Of a stretch of 64,000 nucleotides of DNA, positions 33,813-42,051 are shown in pieces. Below the pieces are notes generated by a model, which searched no databases, had not been told where the DNA came from, and was given only the letters and a program-made list of their open reading frames with translations. Each line of letters starts with the position of its first letter. Within the stretch, counting starts at the first letter, position 1. Location of the stretch: the NCBI RefSeq assembly GCF_001552215.1, contig NZ_BCQT01000009.1, forward strand, positions 372,001-436,000, written 5' to 3'. The DNA comes from Actinomadura macra NBRC 14102 (lineage in GTDB: Bacteria; Actinomycetota; Actinomycetes; Streptosporangiales; Streptosporangiaceae). The position numbers were made by a program, and so were the translations under genes.

Positions 33813-36092
33813 ACTCCCACGCCACCCAACGTATTCACCTTCCGGCGAGACCTGCTCGCCTCCTTCGTCGTGTTCCTCGTCGCGATCCCGCTGTCACTCG
33901 GCATCGCGGTCGCCTCCGGAGCACCGATCGCCGCGGGGCTGATCGCCGCCATCGCCGGTGGGATCGTCGCCGGACTGGTCGGCGGATCACCGCTGCAGGT
34001 GAGCGGCCCCGCGGCCGGTCTGACCGTGATCGTGGCCCAAACCGTCCAGACCTACGGCTGGCGCGCCACCTGCACGATCACACTGCTCGGCGGGCTGCTC
34101 CAGCTCGCCCTCGGTGCCAGCCGGGTCGCCCGCACCGCCCTCGCCGTGTCCCCCGCCGTCGTCCACGGGATGCTCGCCGGAGTCGGCGTCGTCCTCGTCC
34201 TCGCCCAGGTGCACGTGGTGCTCGGCGGAAGCCCGCAGCAGTCCGCGATCGCCAACCTCCGCGAGCTGCCCGGCCAGATCCTGCACCCGCAGACCCATCC
34301 GGCGCTGCTCGGCGGGCTGACCGTGCTCGTCCTGTTCGGCTGGTCCCGGCTACCCCGCGGCGAGGGCCGGTTCGGGACGGCGCTGCGCCTTGTCCCCGGT
34401 CCGCTCCCCGCCATCGCCCTCGCCACCCTGACCGCCTGGTCGCTCGGCTGGAACGCACGCCGTGTCGACCTTCCCGACTCGCTGCTGGACGGGTGGCACG
34501 CCCCCGTCCTGCCGCACGGGTCGCTGCACGGCATCGTCGGCGCCGTCGTGGCCATCGGGCTCGTCGCGGCCGTCGAGTCGCTGCTGTGCAGCGTCGCCAT
34601 CGACCGCAGGCGGCCGGCCGGCGTGCCGCGCGCCGACCTCGACCGTGAGCTGATCGGCCAGGGCGCCGCGAACGCCGTCTCGGGCTTCCTCGGCGGCCTG
34701 CCGGTCGCGGGGGTGATCGTCCGGAGCACCGCCAACCTGGAGGCCGGCGCCCGCACCCGCGCGTCCACCGTCATGCACGGGGTCTGGGTGCTCGTGCTGG
34801 CCCTGTCGTGCGGGCCCATCATCGAGCAGGTCCCGCTGTCCGCGCTCGCGGCACTGCTGATGGTGCTGGGCGTGCGGCTGATGGACACCGCCCGCGTCCG
34901 CGACCTGCGCCACCATCGCGAGGCGCCCGCCTACTTCGCCACCCTCGTCGGCGTGGTGATGCTCGGGCTCGGCGAAGGCGTCCTGCTCGGCATCGGGATC
35001 ATGGCCGTGATGGCGCTGCGGCGGCTCACCCGGCTGTCGGTCCGCGCCGAGCAGCTCGTCCCCGTACCGGGTGACGCCCCGGCGCCGCCCCGTTGCCACG
35101 TCGTCGTGGAGGGCACGCTGACCTTCCTCGGCGTCCCGAAGGTGACCCGCCTGCTCCAGGACGTCCCGGCGGGCGCGTCCGTCGACCTGGACCTCAACGT
35201 GGACTTCATGGACCACGCCGCGTTCGAGGCGATCCACGAGTGGCGGGCCGCCCACGAACGTCAGGGTGGCCGGGTCGACATCGACGAGGTTCACGAGACT
35301 TGGTATGAAAGAGCGGTGACAGGTGAATTGTCCTCGCCGCGCAAGTCGCCGCCGCAGACACGTTGGTGGGCGCCCTGGGGGAACCGGCGTCGACGTTCCG
35401 AGGCCGAGCTCGACGGGCCCGAGGTATCCCCCAGCGCGCTGCTCCTGGCGGGCGTCCGTGAGTACCACGGCCGCACCGCCCGGCTCGTCCGGCCGATCAT
35501 GGCCGAGCTGGCGATGGAGCAGAAGCCGGAGCATCTGTTCATCACCTGCGTCGACTCGCGTGTGGTGCCCAACATCATCACCGCGAGCGGCCCCGGCGAC
35601 CTGTTCATCAACCGCAACGTCGGCAACCTCGTCCCCCGGCACGGGTCGCGCACCTTCGACGACTCCGTCGCCGCCACCGTCGAGTACGCCACCAACGTCC
35701 TCGACATCCGCACGATCACGGTCTGCGGCCACTCCAACTGCGGCGCCATGGCGGCACTGCTCGCCGGCGGCACCGAGGTCGAACACCTGCACGGGCTGTC
35801 GCGCTGGCTCAAGCACGGCAATCACAGCCTGGCCCGCTTCCTCGCGACCGAGCCGACCGGGGAGGCGCCGCTGACCCGCCTCTGCAAGATCAACGTGATG
35901 CAGCAGCTCGACAACCTGCTCACCTACCCCTGGCTCCACGACCGGGTGAAGGCCGGCGAGATCGAGCTGGTCGGCCTCTACCTGGACCTGCAGTCCGCCA
36001 ACGTGCAGATCCTGGACCGTGCCGCCGGGACCTTCGTCCCCGTCCCCGACGAGGCCCCGGACGGCGGCGGGACGCGGACGTCCCTCACCTAG
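33810..36092 (+). CDS. SulP anion transporter fused to beta-carbonic anhydrase
   Basis: A 760-residue fusion, like M. tuberculosis Rv3273 as I recall it. Residues about 8-410 form a SulP/SLC26 transporter (FVVFLVAIPLSLGIAVASGA, then the VSGPAAGLTVIVAQ motif, 10 or more helices). Residues about 420-505 look like a STAS domain (CHVVVEGTLTFLG, DLDLNVDFMDHAAFEAI). Residues about 545-745 are a beta-carbonic anhydrase with zinc ligands in CVDSR and GHSNCG and the usual RNVGNLVP. It likely moves bicarbonate, with CO2/HCO3- conversion at the cytoplasmic face. The GTG at 33810 appears leaderless. Confidence 0.95.
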   Translation: MTPTPPNVFTFRRDLLASFVVFLVAIPLSLGIAVASGAPIAAGLIAAIAGGIVAGLVGGSPLQVSGPAAGLTVIVAQTVQTYGWRATCTITLLGGLLQLALGASRVARTALAVSPAVVHGMLAGVGVVLVLAQVHVVLGGSPQQSAIANLRELPGQILHPQTHPALLGGLTVLVLFGWSRLPRGEGRFGTALRLVPGPLPAIALATLTAWSLGWNARRVDLPDSLLDGWHAPVLPHGSLHGIVGAVVAIGLVAAVESLLCSVAIDRRRPAGVPRADLDRELIGQGAANAVSGFLGGLPVAGVIVRSTANLEAGARTRASTVMHGVWVLVLALSCGPIIEQVPLSALAALLMVLGVRLMDTARVRDLRHHREAPAYFATLVGVVMLGLGEGVLLGIGIMAVMALRRLTRLSVRAEQLVPVPGDAPAPPRCHVVVEGTLTFLGVPKVTRLLQDVPAGASVDLDLNVDFMDHAAFEAIHEWRAAHERQGGRVDIDEVHETWYERAVTGELSSPRKSPPQTRWWAPWGNRRRRSEAELDGPEVSPSALLLAGVREYHGRTARLVRPIMAELAMEQKPEHLFITCVDSRVVPNIITASGPGDLFINRNVGNLVPRHGSRTFDDSVAATVEYATNVLDIRTITVCGHSNCGAMAALLAGGTEVEHLHGLSRWLKHGNHSLARFLATEPTGEAPLTRLCKINVMQQLDNLLTYPWLHDRVKAGEIELVGLYLDLQSANVQILDRAAGTFVPVPDEAPDGGGTRTSLT

Positions 36093-36150
36093 CGGCGCTC
36101 ACCCGGCCGCCCCGGCCCGGCGCCCTTGACCGGCGCCGCATCGACGACAC

Positions 36151-36190
36151 TGAGGCGCGGGCCGTCCCCCGCCGGACGGCCCGCGCCTCA
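36151..36190. terminator. 17-bp bidirectional terminator containing a stop codon
   Basis: A perfect 17-bp stem (36151-36167 with 36174-36190, starting TGAGGCGCGGG) and a 6-base loop lie between the SulP-CA gene and the convergent small membrane-protein gene, whose TGA (36188-36190) is the foot of the stem. Confidence 0.85.
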
Positions 36191-36409
36191 GCGGCCCACC
36201 AGCTCGTCGCCGCTGACCTCGTCGTTCCCCTCGAAGAAATCGCTACCACGCGTGTACATCCCCGTCACCCGGCGTGCTCTCCGCGCGCGCCGGTCGGACG
36301 CCGGGTGGAACAACGCGTCGCGGCGGCTGGCCCGCGCGAAGTCCACCAGGTAGACCAGTGACGCCAACAATCCGACGAGCGCTATCGCCACCATGCTCAC
36401 GATGAACAC
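36188..36409 (-). CDS. 73-residue single-helix membrane protein
   Basis: The GTG at 36409 follows GGAGAGGGG at good spacing. One N-terminal membrane helix (MVAIALVGLLASLVYLVDFA, about residues 6-25) is followed by a strongly basic juxtamembrane stretch (RRDALFHPASDRRARRARR) and an acidic tail (EGNDEVSGDELVG). The positive-inside rule puts the tail in the cytoplasm. The helix-then-basic layout and correct codon bias argue for a real gene. Function is unknown. Confidence 0.7.
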   Translation of the reverse strand: MFIVSMVAIALVGLLASLVYLVDFARASRRDALFHPASDRRARRARRVTGMYTRGSDFFEGNDEVSGDELVGR

Positions 36410-36716
36410 CGGCGCCCCTCTCCGCGGGGCCGGTCACGTGCCCCGCCGTCACCGCCGACCAGTAGATCAGCTCTACCTTGGACGTTAGGCGCGCCGTTTC
36501 AAATCCTTTGTGTCATGTGACCCGAACCTGCCATGTTCCACACCACGTGATCCTGGCGCCCGTTTTTGGCGCCCGTCCCGTCCCGCAGGCACCGGAGCGA
36601 GCAGCAGGAACACCGGTCCACACCGTCCTCCCGCGGCAGCCTGGCCCGGCTCCGCCAAGGCCGACGCGGGAGATATTCGGGTGCGGCGCCGGCGGAGATC
36701 GCCTAGCTTGATCACG
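36410..36716. other. 307-base intergenic region
   Basis: This is a divergent region between the 73-residue membrane protein and the APH-family gene. I see no gene. A 10-base direct repeat (tggcgcccgt) occurs twice around 36555-36575, and a CACGTG-like CCACGTGATC lies near 36543. Confidence 0.4.
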
Positions 36717-37715
36717 ATGCAGTCCCAGCCTGATGACCTCGACGAACGCGACGTGCTGCGGATCCTGGCCGAGTGGGACGTCCGCGCTACCGCGCTGGCG
36801 TACGCCCCGGTCGGCTTCGGCGACCACCACTGGGTCGCGACGGCCGAGGACGGGCGGCGGTGGTTCGTCACCGTCGCCGACCTCGCGCTCAAGGGCGGAC
36901 CGGACGTCCGAGGCGCCCTGCGGGGCCTCCGCGCGGCCATGGACACCGCCGCGTCCCTGCGCGAGGACGCGGATCTGGACTTCGTCCTGGCGCCCCTGCG
37001 GACCACCGAGGGCGAGACCCTCCGCCCGCTCGGCGCCCGCCACGCGCTCGCCGTTTTCCCGTTCATGGACGGCAAGGCGGGCGACGTCGACCGGCCTCGG
37101 ACCCCCGGCCAACGTGCGGCCGTCCTGGACCTGCTCGCCGGACTGCACCGCCAAGCGCCTCCGGCCGCGGCGCCGGTCCTCGATGTCGACCTGCCGTTGC
37201 GGGCCCTCCTGAACAGGGCCTTGGACGGCACACTCACCTGGACGAACGGCCCCTTCGCCGACCCCGCGCGATCCCTCATCGCAGACCGTGCTCCCCTCCT
37301 CCGCCGCCGGTTGGAGGAGTTCGACCACCTGGCCCGGGACGTCCGGAACAGCGGTGCCCCACCCGTCCTCACCCACGGCGAGCCGCACCCGGGCAACCTC
37401 CTGGAACAGGACGGCCGCTACCTGCTCATCGATTGGGACACGGTCGGCGTCGCACTCCCCGAACGGGACCTGTGGTCAGTCGTGCAGACCCCCGAGGACC
37501 TGGACCTGTACACCACGTCCACCGGCCGCACCCCCGACCCGGCGGCCCTCACGCTCTACCGGCTCCGCTGGGACCTGGACGAGGTCTCCCTTTACATCGA
37601 CTGGTTCCGCGCCCCGCACCACCACTCGCCCGACACGAGAACAGCATGGGACGGCCTCCACGAGTCGGTCGACAACCTCACCATCCCCACCACCCAGGAG
37701 TGCTCCGGGATATGA
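36717..37715 (+). CDS. APH-family small-molecule kinase
   Basis: A 332-residue protein of the aminoglycoside phosphotransferase/choline kinase superfamily. The catalytic loop is LTHGEPHPGNLLEQ near residue 223 (H-G-E-x-H-x-x-N, with Glu where many members have Asp) and the metal-binding Asp is in YLLIDWDTVGVAL. The N-lobe lacks an obvious glycine loop, as is usual for the family. It could inactivate an antibiotic, but many actinobacterial members phosphorylate unknown metabolites. The ATG at 36717 lies seven bases after a TAGCTT -10-like box with no nearby Shine-Dalgarno, so leaderless translation is likely. Upstream in-frame codons to 36510 have poor composition. Confidence 0.85.
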   Translation: MQSQPDDLDERDVLRILAEWDVRATALAYAPVGFGDHHWVATAEDGRRWFVTVADLALKGGPDVRGALRGLRAAMDTAASLREDADLDFVLAPLRTTEGETLRPLGARHALAVFPFMDGKAGDVDRPRTPGQRAAVLDLLAGLHRQAPPAAAPVLDVDLPLRALLNRALDGTLTWTNGPFADPARSLIADRAPLLRRRLEEFDHLARDVRNSGAPPVLTHGEPHPGNLLEQDGRYLLIDWDTVGVALPERDLWSVVQTPEDLDLYTTSTGRTPDPAALTLYRLRWDLDEVSLYIDWFRAPHHHSPDTRTAWDGLHESVDNLTIPTTQECSGI

Positions 37716-37722
37716 GAACGAC

Positions 37723-37899
37723 CTGACACAGCGAGGCTGCTACAACAGCGATCTCCTCCCCCTGATCGTCGAGAACGGCACCGACACCCCGATCATCGTC
37801 TACAACGCGCCGGGCTGCCGCGGCCATCGTCTCGCCGTGCTTTCCCCCGGCCAAAACAGCACCTACGAGTTCGGATCCAGCGTCTCCGTCCCCCGGTGA
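37723..37899 (+). pseudogene. Start-less remnant of a small Cys-containing protein
   Basis: After the APH stop, an open frame reads CYNSDLLPLIVENGTDTPII, then VYNAPGCRGHRLAVLSPGQN and a short tail to a TGA at 37897. The composition (beta-prone, two or three Cys, no Arg/Pro shadow pattern) looks like a real protein rather than a frame shadow, but no ATG, GTG or TTG lies in frame before it. An out-of-frame ATG at 37712 meets a stop after four codons. It may be the 3' end of a gene broken by deletion or frameshift. Confidence 0.4.
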
Positions 37900-37948
37900 T
37901 GCGCGCGGGACGAAATTCCCGCACCTGGGTGACAGGTGGGCGGGTGGC

Positions 37949-38348
37949 GGCGGACGAGTCGGCCTGTAAGCCGGGTTCTGTTCCCGCCGCCGGAGCGGCG
38001 GGTGACGGCCATCCATCTCGGGCCGCCGTTGCCGGCGGCCTCCAGCGGTCTACCCGCAGGCTCGGGCGGGCCGCCCTCGGACACCTGCGCGGGGCCTCTC
38101 GCGAGACCCCTTCTTGACCTTGCTCCAGGTGGGGTTTACCTAGCCGCCCACGTCACCGTGGGCGCTGGTGAGCTCTTACCTCACCGTTTCACCCTTACCG
38201 CCGGCGGACCGGCGGCGGTTTGCTTTCTGTGGCACTGTCCCGCGGGTCGCCCCGGGTCGGCGTTACCGACCACCACGCCCTGTGGAGCCCGGACTTTCCT
38301 CGACGGGGATCGCTCCCCGACGCGGCCGTCCGGCCGGCTCGTCCGCCG
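37949..38348 (-). ncRNA. rnpB: RNase P RNA, bacterial class A
   Basis: The catalytic RNA of RNase P, which cuts 5' leaders from pre-tRNA. On the minus strand the universal core GAGGAAAGTCCGGGCTCCAC lies near 38310-38290, followed by ACAGGGC. ACAGAAA occurs near 38228, GGTAAGGGTGAAACGGTGAG near 38180-38200, and the 3' core GATGGATGGCC...AGAACCCGGCTTACAGGCC ends near 37965. The termini pair (5' GGCGGACGAGCC with 3' ...CTCGTCCGCC), which fixes the ends to within a few bases. The length of about 400 fits actinobacterial type A. A TACCCT -10-like box at 38361-38356 agrees with the 5' end. Confidence 0.95.
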
Positions 38349-38416
38349 TGATCCAAGGGTAGCGGGTCACGCGAGCACGCCGGTTGGACGATCTTCTTCG
38401 GGGTAGTGCCCGGAGG

Positions 38417-39310
38417 ATGTTCTTCGAGGGTTTCACGCTGGAGCGGATCGATACGGGCGAGGCCGAGCTGCGGGTGCGGCACGGGGGGTCGGGATCGCCG
38501 GTGCTCCTGCTGCACGGTCATCCCCGCACGCACGCCACCTGGCACAAGGTCGCGCCGCTGCTCGCCGGGCGGTACAGCGTGGTGTGCCCGGACCTGCGCG
38601 GCTACGGAAAGTCCTCCAAACCGCCCACCGACGCCGAGCACACGCCGTACTCCAAGCGCGCCATGGCCGGCGACCTCGTCGCCCTCATGCGCGCTCTCGG
38701 CCACACCTCCTTCGCGGTGGCGGGCCACGACCGCGGCGCGCTGGCGGCCTTCAGGACCGCCATGGACCATCCGGACGCGGTGAGCGCGCTCGTGGCGATG
38801 GACGGCCTTCCGGTGGTGGAGCACCTGGAACGCTGCGACGCCCGCTTCGCCGCGGCGTGGTGGCACTGGTGGTTCTTCGGCCAGACCGCCAAGCCCGCGG
38901 AGCGCGTGATCAACGCCGACCCGGACGCCTGGTACTCCACCACCGGCGAGCACATGGCGCCCGAGGCGTGGGCCGACTTCCAGGAGGCGATCCACGACCC
39001 GGCGACCGTGCACGGGATGCTGGAGGACTACCGGGCGGGGCTCGGCATCGATCGCCGGCACGACGAGGCCGACCGCGCCGCGGGCCGCCGCGTCCGGTGC
39101 CCGACGCTGGTCCTGTGGTCCCTCAGGGACGATCTGGAGGACCTGTACGGCGACCCCCTCGACATATGGCGGAACTGGGCAGCCGACCTTCGCGGCCATC
39201 CCGTCGACTCCGGCCACCACATGGCCGAGGAAGCGCCGGCGGAGGTGGCCTCCGCGATCGGCGCGTTCCTCGACGGGCTGCCTAGCGGTCCAGGTGATGC
39301 ACGTCGTTGA
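38417..39310 (+). CDS. Alpha/beta hydrolase, fluoroacetate-dehalogenase-like
   Basis: A 297-residue hydrolase. It starts MFFEGFTLERIDTGEAELRV, typical of haloacetate dehalogenases. The oxyanion loop is LLLHGHPRTHATW, the nucleophile elbow is AGHDRGA with Asp rather than Ser, and the catalytic His is in DSGHHMAEE. The WWHWW stretch near residue 145 matches the His-Trp pair that holds the halide in fluoroacetate dehalogenase. Asp as nucleophile fits dehalogenase or epoxide-hydrolase-type chemistry. The start is uncertain: ggagg abuts the ATG at 38417, and a TTG at 38384 is in frame. Its 3' end overlaps the convergent RNase H gene by 29 bases. Confidence 0.88.
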   Translation: MFFEGFTLERIDTGEAELRVRHGGSGSPVLLLHGHPRTHATWHKVAPLLAGRYSVVCPDLRGYGKSSKPPTDAEHTPYSKRAMAGDLVALMRALGHTSFAVAGHDRGALAAFRTAMDHPDAVSALVAMDGLPVVEHLERCDARFAAAWWHWWFFGQTAKPAERVINADPDAWYSTTGEHMAPEAWADFQEAIHDPATVHGMLEDYRAGLGIDRRHDEADRAAGRRVRCPTLVLWSLRDDLEDLYGDPLDIWRNWAADLRGHPVDSGHHMAEEAPAEVASAIGAFLDGLPSGPGDARR

Positions 39311-40382
39311 AATGGCGGAGGGTCGCGGGACCGTCGGCGTACCAGTCGACGGCCGACAGTGACGCCACGTCCAGGTGCATCCGGTACAGGGCCGCCATGG
39401 GGGCACCCAGGGCGTGCTTGACCAGGAGCTTGATGGGCGTGACGTGTGAGACGACCAGGACCGTCCGCTGGCGGTGGCGGACCTTCAGCTTGTCCAGGGC
39501 GGTGGTGACGCGGCGGGAGACGGCGGTGAAGCTCTCTCCGCCCGGGGGCGCGACGTCCGGGTCCCGCAGCCACTCCCGCAGCTCGGCGGGATGGCGTTCG
39601 CCGGCCTCGCCGAAGGTGAGGCCCTCCCAGGCGCCGAAGTCGGTCTCGCGGAAGCCGTCCTCGACGCGGACGCCCAGCCCGACGGTGGCGGCGACCTCGG
39701 CGGCGGTGTCGCGGCAGCGCGACAGGGGCGAGGTGACGATGGCGTCGATCCCGCGGTCCTTGAGGGCGAGCGCGGCGGCGCGGGCCTGGGCGAGCCCGGT
39801 GGCGGTGAGCGGGACGTCGCTCGTCCCGGCGAAGCGCTTCTCCGCGGACAGGGGCGTCTCGCCGTGCCTCAGGAGCAGCGTGGTCGTCGGGGTGGAGGAG
39901 GGTGGGCCCGGGGGCGGTTCGGGCTCCCCCGGCGCCTCCTCGACCTTGCGGGTCCACGGCTCGCCGCGGGCGGCGGCGTCCATGGCCTCGTTGGCGAGCC
40001 GGTCGGCGTGCGCGTTGCGGTTGCGCGGGATCCACTGATAGCCGACCGAGCCCAGACGCTCCGCCACCTCCCGGGCCTGGAGGGCCAGCGGGATCATGTC
40101 GGGGTGCTTGATCTTCCAGCGCCCCGCCATCTGCTCGACGACGAGCTTGGAGTCCATCCGCACCTCGACGCGGGCGGCGGGGTCGATCGCCGCGGCGGCG
40201 GCCAGGCCGGCGATCAGGCCCCGGTACTCGGCCACGTTGTTGGTGGCGAGGCCGATCGACTCGGCCACCTCGGCGAGCACCTCGCCGGTGACGGCGTCGC
40301 GGACGAGGGCCCCGTACCCGGCGGGCCCCGGGTTGCCCCGGGACCCCCCGTCAGCCTCGACGATCAGCCTCCGCGCGGTCAC
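39282..40382 (-). CDS. Bifunctional RNase HI / CobC-type phosphatase
   Basis: A 366-residue fusion as in M. tuberculosis Rv2228c. Residues about 1-130 are RNase HI, with catalytic acids in VEADGGSRGNPGPAGYGA, NNVAEYRGL and MDSKLVVEQM plus the NAHADRLAN end. A Pro-rich linker leads to a histidine phosphatase domain (about 165-360) with LLLRHGETPLS, the catalytic acid region FRETDFGAWEGLTF, and VSHVTPIK. It should cut RNA in RNA-DNA hybrids and dephosphorylate a small substrate (alpha-ribazole phosphate is the classic CobC one). The GTG at 40382 overlaps the upstream stop (GTGA). It is third in the conserved Nif3, zinc-ribbon, RNase H operon. Confidence 0.93.
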   Translation of the reverse strand: MTARRLIVEADGGSRGNPGPAGYGALVRDAVTGEVLAEVAESIGLATNNVAEYRGLIAGLAAAAAIDPAARVEVRMDSKLVVEQMAGRWKIKHPDMIPLALQAREVAERLGSVGYQWIPRNRNAHADRLANEAMDAAARGEPWTRKVEEAPGEPEPPPGPPSSTPTTTLLLRHGETPLSAEKRFAGTSDVPLTATGLAQARAAALALKDRGIDAIVTSPLSRCRDTAAEVAATVGLGVRVEDGFRETDFGAWEGLTFGEAGERHPAELREWLRDPDVAPPGGESFTAVSRRVTTALDKLKVRHRQRTVLVVSHVTPIKLLVKHALGAPMAALYRMHLDVASLSAVDWYADGPATLRHFNDVHHLDR

Positions 40383-41122
40383 AGCCCCGACTCGGGGGTG
40401 CGGACGAGGATGCGGCGGCACTCCTCGCAGCGAACGATCTCGTCCTCGGCGGCGGCCCGGATCCGGTTCAGGTCGACGGTGTTCAGCGCGAGGTGGCACC
40501 CCTGGCAGGCACCGCGGAACAGTTTGGCCGCGCCGACGCCGCCGAACTGGCCGCGCAGCTTCTCATAGAGCGCGAGGACGTCCTCGGGGATGTCCTTGCC
40601 GACGGCGGTGCGGGCGGTGCTCGTCGTCCCGGCCTCTTCGTCGATCTCCTGCTGGGCCGTGTCGCGGGACTTGACGAGCTCGGCCAACTCCTCCTGCGCG
40701 GCGGTCTGGTCGGCGCGCAGGGCGGCGACCTTGCCCTCCGCCTCCTCGGTGCGTTCCATGATCTCCAGGACGACCTCCTCCAGGTCGGACTGGCGGCGCT
40801 GGAGCGAGGCGATCTCCGCCTGCAGTCCGCTGAGGTCCTTCGCGGAGGTCACCTGCCCGGAGTCGAGCCGCCCCCGGTCGCGGTCGGCCCGGCTGCGGAC
40901 CTGGTCGACGTCCTGCTCGGCCTTGCGCTGCTCCCGCTCCAGGTCCCCGACCTCGGTCTCGGCGGCCACGATCGCATCGCGCAACTCGGTGAGACGGCCC
41001 TCCAGCCGTTCGATCCCGGCCAGCTCGGGCAGCGTGCGGCGGCGGTGCGCCAGCCGGTCCAGCGAGCTGTCGAGGTCCTGCAAGTCGATCAGGCGAAGCT
41101 GGGCTTGCGGTGCGGCTTTCAC
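40379..41122 (-). CDS. Coiled-coil zinc-ribbon protein
   Basis: A 247-residue protein, counterpart of M. tuberculosis Rv2229c. Residues about 10-180 form a long antiparallel coiled coil (heptads in LERLEGRLTELRDAIVAAE and EEVVLEIMERTEEAEGKVAA). The C-terminal region is a C4 zinc ribbon with CQGC and CEEC pairs. It may act as a nucleic-acid or protein adaptor; the function is unproven. The GTG at 41122 overlaps the Nif3 stop (GTGA), and its own stop overlaps the RNase H start, so all three genes are translationally coupled. Confidence 0.92.
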   Translation of the reverse strand: MKAAPQAQLRLIDLQDLDSSLDRLAHRRRTLPELAGIERLEGRLTELRDAIVAAETEVGDLEREQRKAEQDVDQVRSRADRDRGRLDSGQVTSAKDLSGLQAEIASLQRRQSDLEEVVLEIMERTEEAEGKVAALRADQTAAQEELAELVKSRDTAQQEIDEEAGTTSTARTAVGKDIPEDVLALYEKLRGQFGGVGAAKLFRGACQGCHLALNTVDLNRIRAAAEDEIVRCEECRRILVRTPESGL

Positions 41123-41940
41123 ATTGCTCCTTCGAAATGCAGGCGCCACGCGTCGGTGACGAGCGTGGACACCCGGGTCTCCAACTTGCCCGCTTCCTTC
41201 GATGCCCCGACCAGTCGCCGCTCCGCGTCGGCCAGCCAGGGCCACTCGGTCGCCCAGTGCGCGGCGTCCACCAGTGCCGGACCGTCCTGCTCGGTGAACT
41301 CCGACGCGGGGTGGTGGCGCAGGTCCGCGGTGAGGTAGACGTCGGCGCCGGCCGCGCGCGCCGTGTCGAGCAGTGAGTCCCCCGCGCCGCCGCACACCGC
41401 GACCGTGCGGACGGCGCGGCCGGGATCGCCCGCGGCCCGGACGCCCCAGGCGGTGGACGGCAGCCCGCCGGCGACCCGCCTGGTGAACTCCCGCAAGGTC
41501 ACCGGCTCGGCCAGGTCCCCGATGCGGCCGAGGCCGCGGCGGGGGTCGTCCTCGGCGGGGACCATCGGACGCAGGTCGCCGGTGAGGCCGACCGCCCGGG
41601 CCAGCGCGTCCGACACTCCCGGGTCGGCGCGGTCGGCGTTGGTGTGCGCGGTGTACAGCGCCACTCCGTCCCGGATCATCCGGTGGATCAGCCTCCCCTT
41701 GGGGGTGGTCGCGGCGACCGAGTGCACCCCGCGCAGCAGCAGGGGGTGGTGGGTGACCAGCAGGTCGGCGTCCCACTCCAGCGCCTCGTCCAGGACGGCC
41801 GCCACCGGATCGACCGCGAACAGCACTCGGCCGACCTCCTGGTCGGGGTCCCCGCACACCAGCCCCACGGCGTCCCAGGACTCCGCCCACGCGGACGGGT
41901 ACAGCTCGTCCAAGGCCGCGATGACATGGGATAGGCGCAC
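41119..41940 (-). CDS. Nif3-like dinuclear metal-centre protein
   Basis: A 273-residue member of the NIF3/YbgI (DUF34) family. Metal ligands are visible in LLVTHHPLLLRGV (His pair), TAHTNADRA (His/Asp) and near the C terminus in VDAAHWATEWPW (His/Glu). Family members form hexameric rings with two metal ions per subunit; the biochemical role is unsettled, and GTP cyclohydrolase I type 2 annotation is generally an over-call. The start is the GTG at 41940 (VRLSHVIAALDELYPS). It is the first gene of the coupled operon with the zinc-ribbon and RNase H genes. Confidence 0.93.
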   Translation of the reverse strand: MRLSHVIAALDELYPSAWAESWDAVGLVCGDPDQEVGRVLFAVDPVAAVLDEALEWDADLLVTHHPLLLRGVHSVAATTPKGRLIHRMIRDGVALYTAHTNADRADPGVSDALARAVGLTGDLRPMVPAEDDPRRGLGRIGDLAEPVTLREFTRRVAGGLPSTAWGVRAAGDPGRAVRTVAVCGGAGDSLLDTARAAGADVYLTADLRHHPASEFTEQDGPALVDAAHWATEWPWLADAERRLVGASKEAGKLETRVSTLVTDAWRLHFEGAM

Positions 41941-42051
41941 GTCCCGCAGGCTACCGCGCCGAGCCGCTCCCGCCGAGCCACCGAGCGTTACCGTCGGGCG
42001 CCACGGTCTGAAACGATATGCCGGGGAGAGCCCGATCGAGGGGAGAACGCC

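Noticed and set aside
37896..38406. Several open frames on both strands between 37.9 and 38.4 kb
   Set aside because: They lie across RNase P RNA, whose conserved core and pairing ends explain the sequence.
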